Shown here piece by piece: positions 38,155-49,648 of a stretch of DNA of 64,000 bases; position 1 is the first letter of the stretch; each line of letters opens with the position of its first letter. The stretch comes from Inonotus obliquus. Its lineage: Eukaryota; Basidiomycota; Agaricomycetes; Hymenochaetales; Hymenochaetaceae. Location of the stretch: NCBI GenBank assembly GCA_032164295.1, contig JAJHTX010000002.1, positions 2,418,001 through 2,482,000 of the forward strand, given 5' to 3'. Below the pieces are notes generated by a model, which did not search any database, had not been told where the DNA came from, and saw only the letters and a program-made list of their open reading frames with translations. The position numbers were made by a program, and so were the translations under genes.

Positions 38155-38476
38155 GGATGTCTATACGAGTATTGGGTAGGGTGGTAATCGTTGCGGTCGT
38201 GGAAGAAGAAAAAGAAGTAGATTCCGTCGGTTGTGGAGGGTTAAGCGGCAGATGGTCTAGTCGGTCAGACCTGTGCTTATTGGCGGGGTTTAAATAAACT
38301 GATCGACACTCCTACTTTCTGTATGGCTGTGCATCAATAATATTAGCCATGTTTTACACGGGAAGCAGTCACGATGCAAGTTGTGCCGTGGTGTGGATGT
38401 CCTAGTCGACGAGGAGATTGTCTCAAGCACTCGTAAGTTGGATAGGGGGACATGGCTATTCTAAAGGTAGGTAGAA
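38155..38476. other. Calcineurin A promoter and UNC-50 3' flank
   Basis: 322 bases upstream of calcineurin A. No gene is present. A run of TAATATTAGCC-type AT-rich sequence is the only feature seen. Confidence 0.4.
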
Positions 38477-39671
38477 TTAACGGAAGTATACTGGTAATAC
38501 ATGCTTTGCAATATTGAATCCTAAGAGTGAGACTATGTACCCCACAAAAAGCGGAAGTAGGGGTGACAGCAGCAACTCAGTTCGGATAAGATACGGTAAT
38601 GCTTTCAGACCCAACAAGTTGTAAGTGCATAACGATGGTGTTAGGTTAGGCCACTCACCGTTCAACCCCAAGTATAACCCATATATATACTGGGCAAACC
38701 TAATACAGATGTCACCAGAATACTCGATAGTGGGATTACCAGACTCACCCAGCCAAATAAAGAGTATTTCCCACCCACAAACACACCCAATTATCCTTTA
38801 GGACGATAGGCACGAGAAATAGCTGAGCGAGGTACAAAGTCAAATAAAAAGGGAAGAAAGCATTCGTATGCACGTCAAAGGCATAGGCCCATTCAACGGT
38901 GGTGTCCGTGACATTCGCATGGGTGGGAGGTGAGAGTAAGAACGTATTCGAAATGAACCTGAATGATTGGGGCAGAAGCGAACGCCTTTTTCATCAAGGG
39001 AAACAAAGGACCGAGATTGGAAATGACTAACCAGACGATAGTAGCAATTGCAAATCCGCCGAGTAGAAAGTCTCTGAATATCATGTAGAAGGCTAATCGG
39101 ATTGCTTCTGTTATAGAATAATACCACACTATTGACCATGCAATGGCCGATACTGCACGTATAAAAGTCAGTGTGACCTCGGGAAAACACGAGCGAGTCG
39201 ATAGGATACCTATTAAGCAGGCAGCAATGAGTACCAATATCGCTGGGTCATCTCGAGCCCATGTGTTTTTCGTCTCTAGAAATCCGTCCGAGAACTCTCA
39301 GTATGCGAAACTCTCGTTGACTAAGGGGTGAATATGGCATACGCTTGTGGAAGTATACGTTTCGATACCTGATAGTGATTTGAGTAAGGCAGGGCTTCGA
39401 TGAGTATTTATTGAACTTACACTCTCTTCGGCGCGAGGCATAGATACGTCAATTGCCATGCAGCAAGCTCAAAGTCCTAGAATAGGTAACATAGAACCCG
39501 GTCAGAGAAAGCTGGTGAGAGGAGTGGGCAGTGTCTACGGACCATCTGGTGAAACCTATGCAACCTCCTGAAGATTAAGGGCAGCCTAGTTGAGAGCGGT
39601 CTAGCGGGTTGCGGAAAGGACGTGGAGGGGCCATTGGGAGTGGATGGAGCGCTTGTTGGCAGTAATGCCAT
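38477..39671 (-). CDS. UNC-50/Gmh1-family Golgi membrane protein
   Basis: Family members are five-TM Golgi proteins linked to Arf-GEF recruitment. The start MALLPTSAPSTPNGPSTSFPQ is Pro/Ser-rich and cytosolic. It continues IFRRLHRFHQM, FELAAWQLTYLCLAPKRVYR, an AxxDPAILV-like segment (WARDDPAILVLIAACLI), VSAIAWSIVWYYSITEAIRLAFYMIFRDFLLGGFAIATIVW, HFEYVL and the last helices LGLKALPYLIRTELLLSPLLPLFVGYIVSL ending AKHVLPVYFR. The conserved hallmark is the KRVYRN(V)YYHKQTK region over a splice junction near 39300. Exon edges are approximate. Confidence 0.85.
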
Positions 39672-40140
39672 AATGGCGCGTGTTCTCGGCCGCCTGAACA
39701 GATGGATCGGAGTGGACAGCTTGAAGGCAAACGATGCCTACGACGTTTTGGATGTTTGTGCTGAACTAAACACTGGCACGTCTCGTCTCAGTGCGAGCAC
39801 GGAGCAGAGAGAATCGAAACGTGTGCGTGACTGTGGGAAATTGTCTATGACTAAGAAAGATCTTTTTATAGACTTTATATTGAGCGGCATACAGTCCGAG
39901 TGGCGAGTCATGCTACATTACTTACCTCTATTTCACACAGTATTTCAGCCCTGGCCATCAATTAGCATCTGACTTGCATTTCTTGTTCAGAGATGCTACT
40001 CTATTGATCCGAGTCGCGCTCAGGTCGGCATCTACTTCCTGTGATCGCAGCACAGCGCAGTCAATCCGCAGTATGCCACGCTGCATTACTTATACTTATT
40101 ACTCCCCAGCCGCGTCTCGTCTTTCTTTCCATCCGTCATC
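39672..40140. promoter_or_regulatory. Divergent promoter region between UNC-50 and the 40141 gene
   Basis: 469 bases between two divergent ATGs. An open frame runs through it on the plus strand but has no similarity. No CACGTG is seen. Confidence 0.4.
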
Positions 40141-41796
40141 ATGATAATCTTTCCTCCACCCAACGATAAGGAGCTCGACGTTCTTCAGGTCGACACGACC
40201 GCACAGGTGCATTATGCTACAATCCCAAACCACGCTCCTCCCAGCGAACGAAGAGTTACTGGGCTTGCCCAGCAACTTCGCGATGACCTAGACTTCGATG
40301 ATCAGCCTCCTGCGTACGAAGCACAGCTGCCACAAGGACGGTCTACTTCTGGCAGCGTCGTAACAAACGGTGATGTCAAGGATCCCATCCTTTTCAACGA
40401 TGGTCGTGAAGGGATACCAAGACGTTCCCCCCCACCAACCGTTTCTGATAGGCTTAACAGTCCAGGCGGCTCTGGCGCTGCCCGTCGCACACCTGTATTT
40501 GAGCCTCTCGTCATGCATTCCAAGAGCAAGAAGCTTCAAGACGGTTTCTTCGTTATGCTCCCTCCTACGGATATCCAGCCTCACCCATTCACACTGCGTG
40601 ATGTAACTGAGTCCGATTGGAAGAAGTGTGTAATACTAGGTTTCACCACATTGTCGGCGATGAAATCTGACTTGCTCTCACTGTCGTGTCACAGATTTCT
40701 GGAAGACCTGCAGACTTCGGCGCGACTTTCAAACTCGCCTCCGTCAGGAGAACGGTCAAATTTCTTCCAGAGTAAGCTCAATTCGTACAGTCAATATATT
40801 GGTGTTAACATCTGGTCATCATAGACATGGGGAACATGTTCCGATCGCTTTCGGCTAATGCAGTAGGCAAGCAGCCGGATCAAGAAAACCACCGCGGTCC
40901 TGCAGCGCTCGTTGATACATGGAACCAGGTACGTGCCTGCTCTGTTTCCGCCTCTATCTTACCTTTTCTTCACTGACATGATATAGAACTTCTTCCGCCG
41001 CCGAGGACTTGAAGTCATACTCGCCAAGGGATGCCGCAGACTAAACGGCGACAAATCAATCCCACCTCCTGATTGCTCGTCGTCGGACTCGGAGGGAAAT
41101 GATACTCAGTCTCGTGCGATGCATGGTTGGCCTGGTCCTCAGTCCATCCCACCAGTCCCTCCAGTCCCGAACGTATCTCCTATGGCACACATGTCACCGC
41201 CAGTGCCACCAATGCCATGGAGCCCTTCCTTGCCTGGAGGCTTCATGAATGGCATACAGCCTGATTCAAAATTTCGATCGCATTCTCCAACCTCTCTCTC
41301 GTCAGATACGTCTGATTCAGATTCAGACACCGATTCTGAGAGCGACGAATGTAGATATAACCATGGTCATACTAATTCATGTCAGCGCTCAGCAACATGC
41401 TGCTGCCACGCCGAGAGACAAGCGAAGCGAGCTGCACGCCGTGCACGCCGCGAAGAACGACGTGAGAAACGACGTGAAAGGAGACGAGTGCGCCATGATG
41501 CACGACTTGCGCGTAAGGTAGCTAAGTGGGAAGCAAAGTTGGCCGCCCGTGGGTTTGGTGGAGGTTTGGGTATGGGTATGGGACCTATGAATGGTGGATT
41601 TGGGAGGGGGGGACTCGGATGCTCTGCTGCTAGAGGAGCATGCCCTGCCACGATGTGGGGCGGAGGTTTTGGATACAGGGGTGGCCCAATGGCTGGACCG
41701 CCCGGTGGAAAGCTTGCATTCGTTCAGGGTCTTGCATCGTTGATGCATAAGGAGGAGGATGGATATTACAGATTGATTGTTATCGATCGTGTCTGA
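40141..41796 (+). CDS. Unrecognised conserved-looking protein with Arg-rich and Gly-rich tail
   Basis: Four exons (40141-40625, 40695-40771, 40825-40928, 40987-41796) join in frame to 491 residues; all three introns are GT..AG, 53-69 nt. I do not recognise the family. The part most likely to be a folded domain is about residues 120-225: PVFEPLVMHSKSKKLQDGFFVMLPP, HPFTLRDVTESDWKKFLEDLQ, MGNMFRSLSA, LVDTWNQNFFRRRGLEVILAKG. It is followed by a Pro/Met-rich linker, an acidic Ser/Asp run (DSDSDTDSESDE), a Cys/His patch (CQRSATCCCHAE), a strongly basic Arg/Lys stretch (RAARRARREERREKRRERRR), and a Gly/Met-rich end. Nuclear or RNA association is possible from composition only. Confidence 0.75.
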
Positions 41797-41977
41797 TTCT
41801 ATGCTATGACTGATCCATAGTTCTGTATTTATATCCTTACGACAAGGCTTACCTATGCTGTTTTCTAAGTGTCGAATAATTATTGTAAATATAGCCCTCG
41901 ATGAATCAAAAATTATTTTATAGTCCTACAACATTTTCATGGTCTATCTGTCAAATTTTTGATCAGCACGCCAGCAA

Positions 41978-43346
41978 TCAAGACTTCAACGGCGGAGTGT
42001 CGGCGAAAAGCTGTGACTGTAGGCCCCACGGATACCGTTCACCCTTGAGAACTTCAGCATTCTCTGCGAGGTTGCGTATTTCGGCGATCTCCTCTTGCGT
42101 AAGCTTTACGTCTGCAGCGGCTATGTTCTCTTTCACGTTCTAATTGAATGTGGCATTGGTCAATATACCAGACGTTGACAAGTTGTAAGATGGTAGATAG
42201 AATATTCGAACCTTAACCTTAGAAGTTCCTGGAATGGGGAGGATATCTTCCCCTTGAGCGAGGAGCCATGCAAGAGTGACTTGTCCGCTGGTCACGCCAT
42301 AATTCTCCCCGATTTTCTTTACGGCGTCGACAATTGCAAGAATCTTCGGGAAGTTCTCCTTCGAGAACTTTGGAATACTGCGCCTGAAGTCATCCTCGAA
42401 GTCGTCAGGAGATTTCTTTTTAAAAGTCATTTTCAGCATAGGAATTGAAGAAAAATGATGCAAGACACTCACGTATCGTCCTGTAAGTAATCCACGTCCA
42501 AGGGGCGAGTAAGCCACAACTGCGATTCCCAATTCACGAGCAGTTTTCAAGACGTTGATTTCAGGAAGCTCGATGTCCAGTGTGAAAGGCGAGTATTCCA
42601 CCTGGATCGCCGCAATTGGGTGCACGGCATGTGCACGACGAAGGGTTGCAGCAGAGCACTCGGAAATACCGATGTGCCGTATCTTCCCTTGTCTGGTCGC
42701 TTGTCAGAATAAACTTCAAAGTTGAAGGTTTGGAGAGTGAACACGGACTTGACGAACTCAGCCAAGGCGCCGATGCTAACTTCTATCGGCACCTTCGGGT
42801 CAGGTCTGGAGTCACGAGGGGAAGTGATTGATAAGTTACAATGCAAAAATCAGGAACAAAAGAATTTTCACCGGTGAAGATAATACAAATCGATATAATC
42901 GGTCTGAAGCTTCTTCAAAGCCTCGTCTAGAGTCTTCTTGGCATTCTCCGGAGAGCCATCAATGTTTGGGAAGTCGGTATACCCGAATTTACTGGCAAGG
43001 AAGATTTCTGAGCGTTTTCCCGTGCGTATGAACCTATACGATGGGTATTAGTAACGAATGCATAAGCATGAGGAATAGCAGTGAGAACCATTTGCCGATT
43101 AGCTCCTCAGAGTCAGCATAGATGTTCGCTGCATCCCAGTGTCTCGAGCCAGCTTCGTAAGCAGCATCAAAAACCTAGATATAAGAGCGATTAAGTAAAG
43201 TGGTGTGGTATCGGCCTATCGAGTAGTCTACTTGCCTTGAAGCGCTCTTCATCAGGCTGGGAGCCGTAATTGAGACCGAGGTACATTGCACCGAGACCGA
43301 TGGGGAAGACTTCATGTCCAGCGATCTTGCGTACCTTTGCGGACAT
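41978..43346 (-). CDS. Aldo/keto reductase (AKR13-like)
   Basis: An NADPH-dependent carbonyl reductase of the aldo/keto reductase fold, close to fungal pyridoxal-reductase/AKR13-type proteins. The start [30 protein letters not shown] is followed by [37 protein letters not shown], YYLHRxDPKVPIE (catalytic His context), [79 protein letters not shown] (NADP 2'-phosphate region) and the C-terminal [17 protein letters not shown] with ADTPPLKS. Stop at 41978-41980. Six or seven introns of 50-70 nt. It is separated by a direct repeat from the decayed SDR gene on the other strand. Confidence 0.9.
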
Positions 43347-43790
43347 TATGGACAGGCTGGTCGAAGACGGAGAACAAGTAGGTGGCGAACGTGGAGGGCA
43401 CTGGCGAATGAGAACACCTCGTAATGGGGTTCGTTCTTATAATATAGCGTCCGACTGACCATGGCTGTGAATGAGATAATCACTAGTCCTACTACATGCT
43501 TGATGGCGACTTGGATGCACAAACGCAAGGAAGCTGATGTGAGATTGATGACGAAGGCGCGCGATTACTAATCATCGACAAGCACATACTTTTCCTTGAC
43601 TGAGCACGTCTAGAGTCCTTTCTTCCTACGCTACTACGCTACGGTGACCCTGGCGATGCTGCACCATGCAAGGGACTGACTTGTGATCAGCTTCTTGTGG
43701 GATTCGCCATTAGAATCCGATTGCATTTCTCCGTTCTGGCTATTTCAAGAATCCTCTCTTTTGGATTTGGGCATCTAAGCGAATTTTCGC
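43347..43790. other. Upstream region of the aldo/keto reductase
   Basis: Promoter side of the reductase gene. No gene is recognised. Confidence 0.4.
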
Positions 43791-43945
43791 TTGCCGGAAA
43801 GGCTGACGAGGCTCGTCGGCGGTCGGTTGACTTATTTCATTCAACTGCATCATAGCGATTCTATACTCTTGCCGAAAGGCTGACGAGGCTCGTCGGCTGT
43901 CGGTCGTTTTATTTCATTCAACCGCATCATTGATCCATAGCGATC
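43791..43945 (+). repeat. Two direct repeats of about 70 bp, spaced 78 bp
   Basis: Copy 1 (43791-43860) and copy 2 (43869-43945) share TTGCCG(G)AAAGGCTGACGAGGCTCGTCGGC, then TCGGT and TTATTTCATTCAAC with CGCATCAT or TGCATCAT and CATAGCGATT/C. Inside each is the dyad GACGAGGCTCGTC. The repeats lie between the aldo/keto reductase and the SDR pseudogene and could be tandem regulatory sites or an old insertion duplicate. Confidence 0.8.
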
Positions 43946-44042
43946 ACATGCTAACAAATGAACAAAACCCTGACAGTATGTCGCCCCGCAGTCACCACAC
44001 ACTTGCTTCCACCTCATCGCCGTATAAAGAGTGACTTCTGTA

Positions 44043-45102
44043 GCGCGACGAATGGGCAAATTCGATCCAGTCAGTCTGGAACCTCCAAGACCTTACGAGC
44101 AAGGTCGCCATCGTCACAGGAGCAGCGTAAATCGTATTCCATTCAAGTTTACACAAGCTCGACTCTGTCGGTGTCATTTGCAGCTCAGGAATAAGGTATA
44201 CAACTTCATACACAACAGCTCTTGCGAAAGGGTGCAACAGTCTATCTTGCGGCGCGAAACAAGGAGAAAGCCAAAGATATCTGAATGCTGAAGGTCTTGA
44301 GCCAGCAACGGGAAGCCAGTATTTCACAAGCGATCCCTAGATGATCCCCTGGATGTAAAGGCATCTGCGGAAGTACTTCTACAGAAAGAAGAACGACTCG
44401 ACATCCTGGCTGAGATTTGTTTTCATTTGTTCTGTACCACTTCGAGCTAGAATGTTTTGTCCCCAGTCAACAATGCATCGACGTCAGCCTTACTATTACC
44501 ATACTCCGAGAGGTTGTACTCATCGGCCACGTAGATTCCTGACACCGTACAAGCTTGGGGCTCTGGGATGTGACAACGACACGGTCGTGAAGTACGGTTT
44601 ACATGAAGCTCAGTGACTTCCATTGCATTGATTCTCTACTATTAGCCAGATCTCCCCTTTCGTCTTTACGAATGTTTTTCTACCCCTCATGAAGAAAACC
44701 GCCACAGATTCGTCGACCGACGTTCGAATCGTCATAGTCGCCTCCACTATTCATACTCTAATCAAGGAGGTACATTTAAAGACCCGAGACGATTTGAACA
44801 TTAGCTACGCCGGCGACTATTTTGAGCCCATGAAACGCTATGCACGTACAAAGCTGCTGAACTTTCACCAGTAGTCTCATTTTTTTTTTCGGTTCGCTGC
44901 GTTGACGCCTACTGAGGGAGCATACTGTAGCACATTTGCAGCTGCCTCCCCAGATCTCCGACAGGAGAAAGGAAAGTATAGTGGCGCCTATTTGTTTCCA
45001 CGGCAGAAGATCGCTATCCCATCGAAACTGGCGCTGGATGACCAGCTGGCAAAGGATTTGTGGGATTTGCAGGAGAGAATTCTAGAGGGAAAAGGGATCT
45101 AG
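44043..45102 (+). pseudogene. Decayed short-chain dehydrogenase/reductase (SDR)
   Basis: Pieces of a classical SDR lie in order but cannot be joined into one frame. Exon 1 (44051-): MGKFDPVS, then after a one-base shift NLQDLTSKVAIVTGAA (cofactor motif TGxxxGxG). After a normal-looking intron comes SGIRYTTSYTTALAKG (G to R in the glycine motif), then another shift to GATVYLAARNKEKA. LDIL is followed by a lost donor (CTGAG where GTGAG is expected) and VNNAS. Further right are RIVIVASTIHTLIKEVHLKTRDDLN and YFEPMKRYARTKLLN (the YxxxK motif), then a gap, then TEGAYCSTFAAASPDLRQ, YSGAYLFPRQKI, LAKDLWDLQERIL (C-terminus). The active-site Tyr-Lys pair is still visible (Y...K), so decay is recent. 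Confidence 0.85.
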
Positions 45103-45640
45103 AGATAATGTTATGTGCAAGTTCCCATAGTGAGTTCCACCGTATGATATGTATAGATTCTCTTCCGGCACGAATACTCAACTGTATTACCAACCGTGCC
45201 AAGCCGGAAACACCTGCTCTATTAAAATTCGTTTGGCAAAATGGTATTTCAACTGCTCATGTGTTCAACAAAGGAGTCTCGACATAGTGACTTCTGGTAG
45301 CCCCGGTGGGTAGCTGCTTCCACATCTCAATGAACTCATTTTTTCCGCGATGCAATGTGCTACTATGTCCTCCTCGTTCAAGGTAACCTTGACAGCTCCT
45401 TCAAGGAGGACGCAGTTTCTCATCTTAAACGCCAACTGCAAGGATCCAATAGAAACTTACCTCGATTCTCGTCGTACGGGAAGGATGCCCTCACCTTGTG
45501 CTAAGATTGATCTGGCCACTTGTTACTCACACACATTTGCCAGAAGCATCCCTATATCCGAGATGTGTTACGTGGATTCCTGTGTCGCGAAGCCCGAGCC
45601 CAGTACATTGTAACAGTTTTAACTATAATAGCGACGCAAC
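45103..45640. other. Spacer between SDR pseudogene and GST gene
   Basis: No recognised gene. An 87-codon open frame at 45350-45613 has no similarity I can name. Confidence 0.4.
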
Positions 45641-46693
45641 TTAGAAGATCTCAAAGTTACCGCCTTTCTCAAGAGCCTGTAATATGAAGTCAATGTGTCA
45701 GACAACAAAATAGTGAAGGAATCAAGTGAAGGACGCACGCGTTGGTAAGTTGGCCTAGTGATTAATGACTGCGTTCAGTGCTATTCATGCGAAAGTAAAA
45801 TATAAGCAAACCGTACCTCTCGTGTACCCTCTTGACATAGTCATCAATCGTCGCGCTCTTTCCGGATCCAGGGACCCGTTTCTGTATTGCTTCTAGTGGG
45901 AAGATCATCATGAAGTCCGCAGCAGTGGGATTCGGCCCATTTGCGAACCAGCCTGTCGAGCTTTTCGCAAGGTGCTCCTCAATCTACATTGAACAATAAG
46001 CTTTCAGTGCTCAGAGGAAAGAAGTCTATTTGTGCTCACGAAAGTTCTATTTGTCTTGAGCTGAGGATCGAGCAGTTGCTTCTGAACTGTGTTGAAGAGC
46101 ACATTTGCAATTGGACGGATAAAGAAGGGTGCACGTTGTGGAATAATAGAGAAAATGAGCTTGTTTACGAGCAGGGGCATCAGAGTACCCTCGCAGTAAT
46201 GTGTAACTAGGAGGAAAATGTACCGGTCACCGACTATACGACTCGAACGAAGAAAGGGGCAGAATCCTACAATATAGGTTGTCGATTGACCCTGCATCCG
46301 TTGGTTTGAACTTATCACCTCCGTACTTTGTTATGAGGTATTCTAAGGGAGCAAGTGATCAGACTTCATGCATTGGACGGTGACACATTACAAGAGACTT
46401 ACCGACAATTGCGCCACTTTCTGCAATAGTGTGGTCACCATCGGTAATAACGGGCGATTTTCCAAGAGGATGAACCTCTTTGAGCTCCTTTGGAGCGACC
46501 AGCTCAGGTGTGCGTTGGTATTTCTTTATTTCGTAGGGAACTTCAAGTTCCTCCTATAGTACGACGACTCGTTGAAATGTTATGATTAGCAACTTGGCGA
46601 GCAACTCACGAGAAGCCAAAGGACTCTCTGAGAACGTGAATTGTTGAGATGGTGCACAACGACTTGGCTCTGAGTTGAAGCTGTTAAAGTCAT
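45641..46693 (-). CDS. Glutathione S-transferase, fungal Gtt1-like
   Basis: Conjugates glutathione to electrophiles. The start MTLTASTQSQVVVHHLNNSRSQRVLWLL carries the N-terminal thioredoxin-fold with the SRSQRVLW motif. It continues ELEVPYEIKKYQRTPELVAPKELKEVHPLGKSPVITDGDHTIAESGAIVG (cis-Pro and ESGA glutathione-binding loop), EYLITKYGG, then after an intron THYCEGTLMPLLVNKLIFSIIP, FFIRPIANVLFNTV, the C-terminal helical domain FANGPNPTAADFMMIFPLEAIQKR and ends ALEKGGNFEIF. The intron 46217-46273 changes IVGF... to FTHYCEG, confirming splicing. Five introns. Confidence 0.9.
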
Positions 46694-47131
46694 TGTGAGA
46701 CGTGGAAGTTTGAGGGAGCACCATGTTACCAACTGTTTGACTCAGCCATGGTTAGGATTCCAGGATAGTTGTGATGCAGTAGTGACGGACATGTGTTGGT
46801 GTGAATGTGACTCTTTATAAATAGAGGCGATGTGTGACGGAGTCGGACATGACACCGATCAATATTATGTTGCTGACACCTGCGCATACATGAATGAAAA
46901 GAGACTGAGATTAGGTCATCGCTAATAAGCGTGAGAAAAGGCGATCATATTGTAATCATGATTGCGTCGCGCGCTTATATCCGTTCCCGCCGCCGCCATC
47001 CCGCCGCCACGCCTGAATTTCATCTTGTACAAATTCTCATCCGCTTCGCCAGCATCTGAAATTTTCATCAAGTAGAGCGCGCCCGCAAGACTCTGCGAAA
47101 TCACCTGGGTCGGCTCAAGTACTGAAGGGTA
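46694..47131. promoter_or_regulatory. Divergent promoter region, GST and Kar5-like genes
   Basis: 438 bases between the GST ATG (minus) and the Kar5-like ATG (plus). No further gene. An open frame at 46922-47104 on the minus strand is not accepted. Confidence 0.4.
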
Positions 47132-49648
47132 ATGAGGAGTTTCGTCGCGCCTATATGCCTCTCTTGCGTGCTTCTTGCCTCCAGCATATGCGCGACCGAA
47201 GACGCGGATATGCAGCTACAAGTTAGAGACAATCTCCCGCATTTCTCAATGGGAGATTCTTCAGAAGAACTGGCGCGCCTCAACGCGTTCAACTTGATCC
47301 CAGAAGGTGATGCCACTCTTCGTAACTTCGTCTTGTATGGACCTACAGTCATTGATCATACTCGCCACACCTACAGAATACAGGACTGAGCTACTTTCTA
47401 TCTCAAATGTCTTTGGTATGACTTGCGCGCTCTCAACATATCTAATGTATGGTGATGGATGACCCGTACAGAGTCTCTTGATGTCCACGCGGCTGCCTCC
47501 TGCTCAGACCGTATCATGCTTTTACTGCAGCGATGCACAAAAGATCGACTTTCGACGGAGGATCGGAACGAAGGTGCGTCCTAGTCGTGCTCAATTTGGC
47601 GTGCTTAGTCTGATTAGTATGCCCTATCATAGCCGCCGTTCTCTTTACCCTCTGTGATCGAGGACAAGATTACGTTCCGCCAATGGAATGCGAAAGTCTT
47701 ATGGCGGAACCTAACGAAAGAGATAAATATGCTATCAGACGCTGTTATCTGTAGGCATCGATTTATGATATAGACGATTTACTAAGTAGCTCACTTGTAG
47801 TGCCTTGGATCAGCACCAGAATTTCCAGCGCACCATCGATGCGTATAGAACCCTCATCATCCGTACGTTGATTTCTGCCAATTTTCTTCAGTATAATTGA
47901 CCCTTGCCAATGTCTACAGCAGAGAAATGCAAGTCTTTGAACGGAGTTTTCAACGTTGGTAAGCTTGAAGCTGGATAGAGTAATCCTGGCTTCTCATACT
48001 TTCCACGAGTAGATCCCTCCCGAGAAATTTACAAAAATGTTACCTTTGAGCTTATTGGCTTCTTGCAAAGCCTCTCGAGAAAAGAGGAAAGAACTGAAGA
48101 GTACTTCTCTCAATGGGATCAACGCTTGAATGTGGGATACGAATCCTCCTATTTCTGGGAAGCTTTGTATTCAATTCTCTTAAGGCTTTCCAGGATGCAA
48201 CTACCGAGCTGAGCACCGCCAAGCGAGCATTGACGGAGTTCAATGAATTTTTCGCTAGCAATTTGAGGAACTTGTTAGAGGTAGAATTCTGGTGGAGGTG
48301 GCCCGACAAATGCTAATTATCGTGTTGCAGACGGCCAATATGACTTTCCATGGGCTTAGCGAGAATGCCTTGATAGCTAATGGCAGAATATCTTCCGAAG
48401 TCAGTTTTCGTTTTTTTTGGGTTGAGATAAGGTTTACATGTTTAGGTACGAGTAGCTCAGTGATAGGATGGCCGAGATACAAAAGGAGGTCGGTAATGTT
48501 TTGTCAGGCTGACATGTCCATCACCTCAATTCTTCTTAGCATGCAGCCTCACTCGTCCTAGCCGTATCGTCTGCTGAATCTTTGGTCTCGGAAAGACTGA
48601 AGAAACTCTTAAATGATGCTCGAGAAGCCCAAGATAATTTGAATTCAGTGACAGTATGGCAGAGCTTGTCTCTCTCCTGTAGCGACTGACACGCGGGTCT
48701 AATAGACATGGTCGACCAGTCAGCTAATGGAAGTCACTGGCGAGTTGTCGACAGCAAGACAGGTTCACACTGATTGCCTAGACCCGAAGATCGTGACTAA
48801 CTTACATGGTTTTCAGGACTTCCAGGCTCTCAGCGTTTTCGTCAAGGAGATGTCAGCGAAAGCGTACAGCCAAGCCTTTCTTCTTGATGTCTGTCTCCAC
48901 CCTCTCTATCTCCCCGCGTCTGTTTGGCTCACTCACAATCTTAATTGGAATACCCTGATTCCATAGAAGAAGCAGCTTGAAGTGTCCGAGTCACTTTCGG
49001 GTCTGACTACGGAGATTAGAAGCTTGGAAAGCACAACGCACCTCCTGAATGATTCACTTTCAAATATCAAGGAAGAATTGATAGAGGAGTTTGTATCAAA
49101 CAGTCGCGACACTGGTTCAACCTGGCTAAGTGCTGCAGCGTCCCTAAGAAAATTCTTAAGCTGGCTAGGGCTTCCTTCGTTCTGGGCTTTCTCCTTCCTT
49201 ATAATGTCTCTACCAAGGCTCGTCATCGAACAAGCCTTGAAATTGATCTTTTGGTCTTCCGCGGTGATCGCGTCCTTCCTTCTGGTATGAATGATTACTT
49301 CTGTCTTCCAAAGTTCTCGTTCAAGTCTATTCCTAGCGGACTCTCTTCGGCCACCGGAATAGCTCAAACGAATATGATGCAGAGCGAAACGCCCGAGACG
49401 ACTTGCCCGACCATACACCCAAAATATCGTATTCCCAAGGTTCATGCAATCCACTTCTGCAAAACGCTTATTTCTGCGAGGAGAAGACTTCATTACAAAC
49501 ATTTCAGTCTACCAAAGAGGTCGACAAGCCATCACTAATCCGTGCATGCTCCCGCATAAGTATTGCTTCCCGCTTACCTGAGAGGCTATATAATAACTCC
49601 GGCAGACCTAACGATGCATTTTCACGAGTTCGTACACCGAGACTCTGA
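47132..49648 (+). CDS. Kar5/Tht1/GEX1-like nuclear-fusion (karyogamy) protein
   Basis: Proteins of this family sit in the nuclear envelope/ER and are needed for nuclear membrane fusion after mating. The start MRSFVAPICLSCVLLASSICA is a signal peptide. Joined exons give a cysteine-rich luminal domain: ASCSDRIMLLLQRC, AAVLFTLCDRGQDYVPPMEC, YAIRRCY, ALDQHQNFQRTIDAYRTLII and EKCKSLNGVFNVD. A coiled-coil region follows: DPSREIYKNVTFELIGFLQSLS, AFQDATTELSTAKRALTEF, MTFHGLSENALIANG, LSDRMAEIQKE, KKQLEVSESLSGLTTEIRSL. Then hydrophobic LPSFWAFSFLIMSLPRLVIEQALKLIFWSSAVIASFLL, and a final exon (49337-49648) with a basic/Ser-rich tail ending RVRTPRL. At least eleven introns. The C-spacing resembles Tht1 (PF04163), but identity in this fast-evolving family should be confirmed by profile search. 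Confidence 0.72.

Noticed and set aside
41375..41660. Arg/Pro-rich minus-strand frames opposite the 40141 gene
   Set aside because: They result from the antisense of the Arg-rich, Gly-rich tail.
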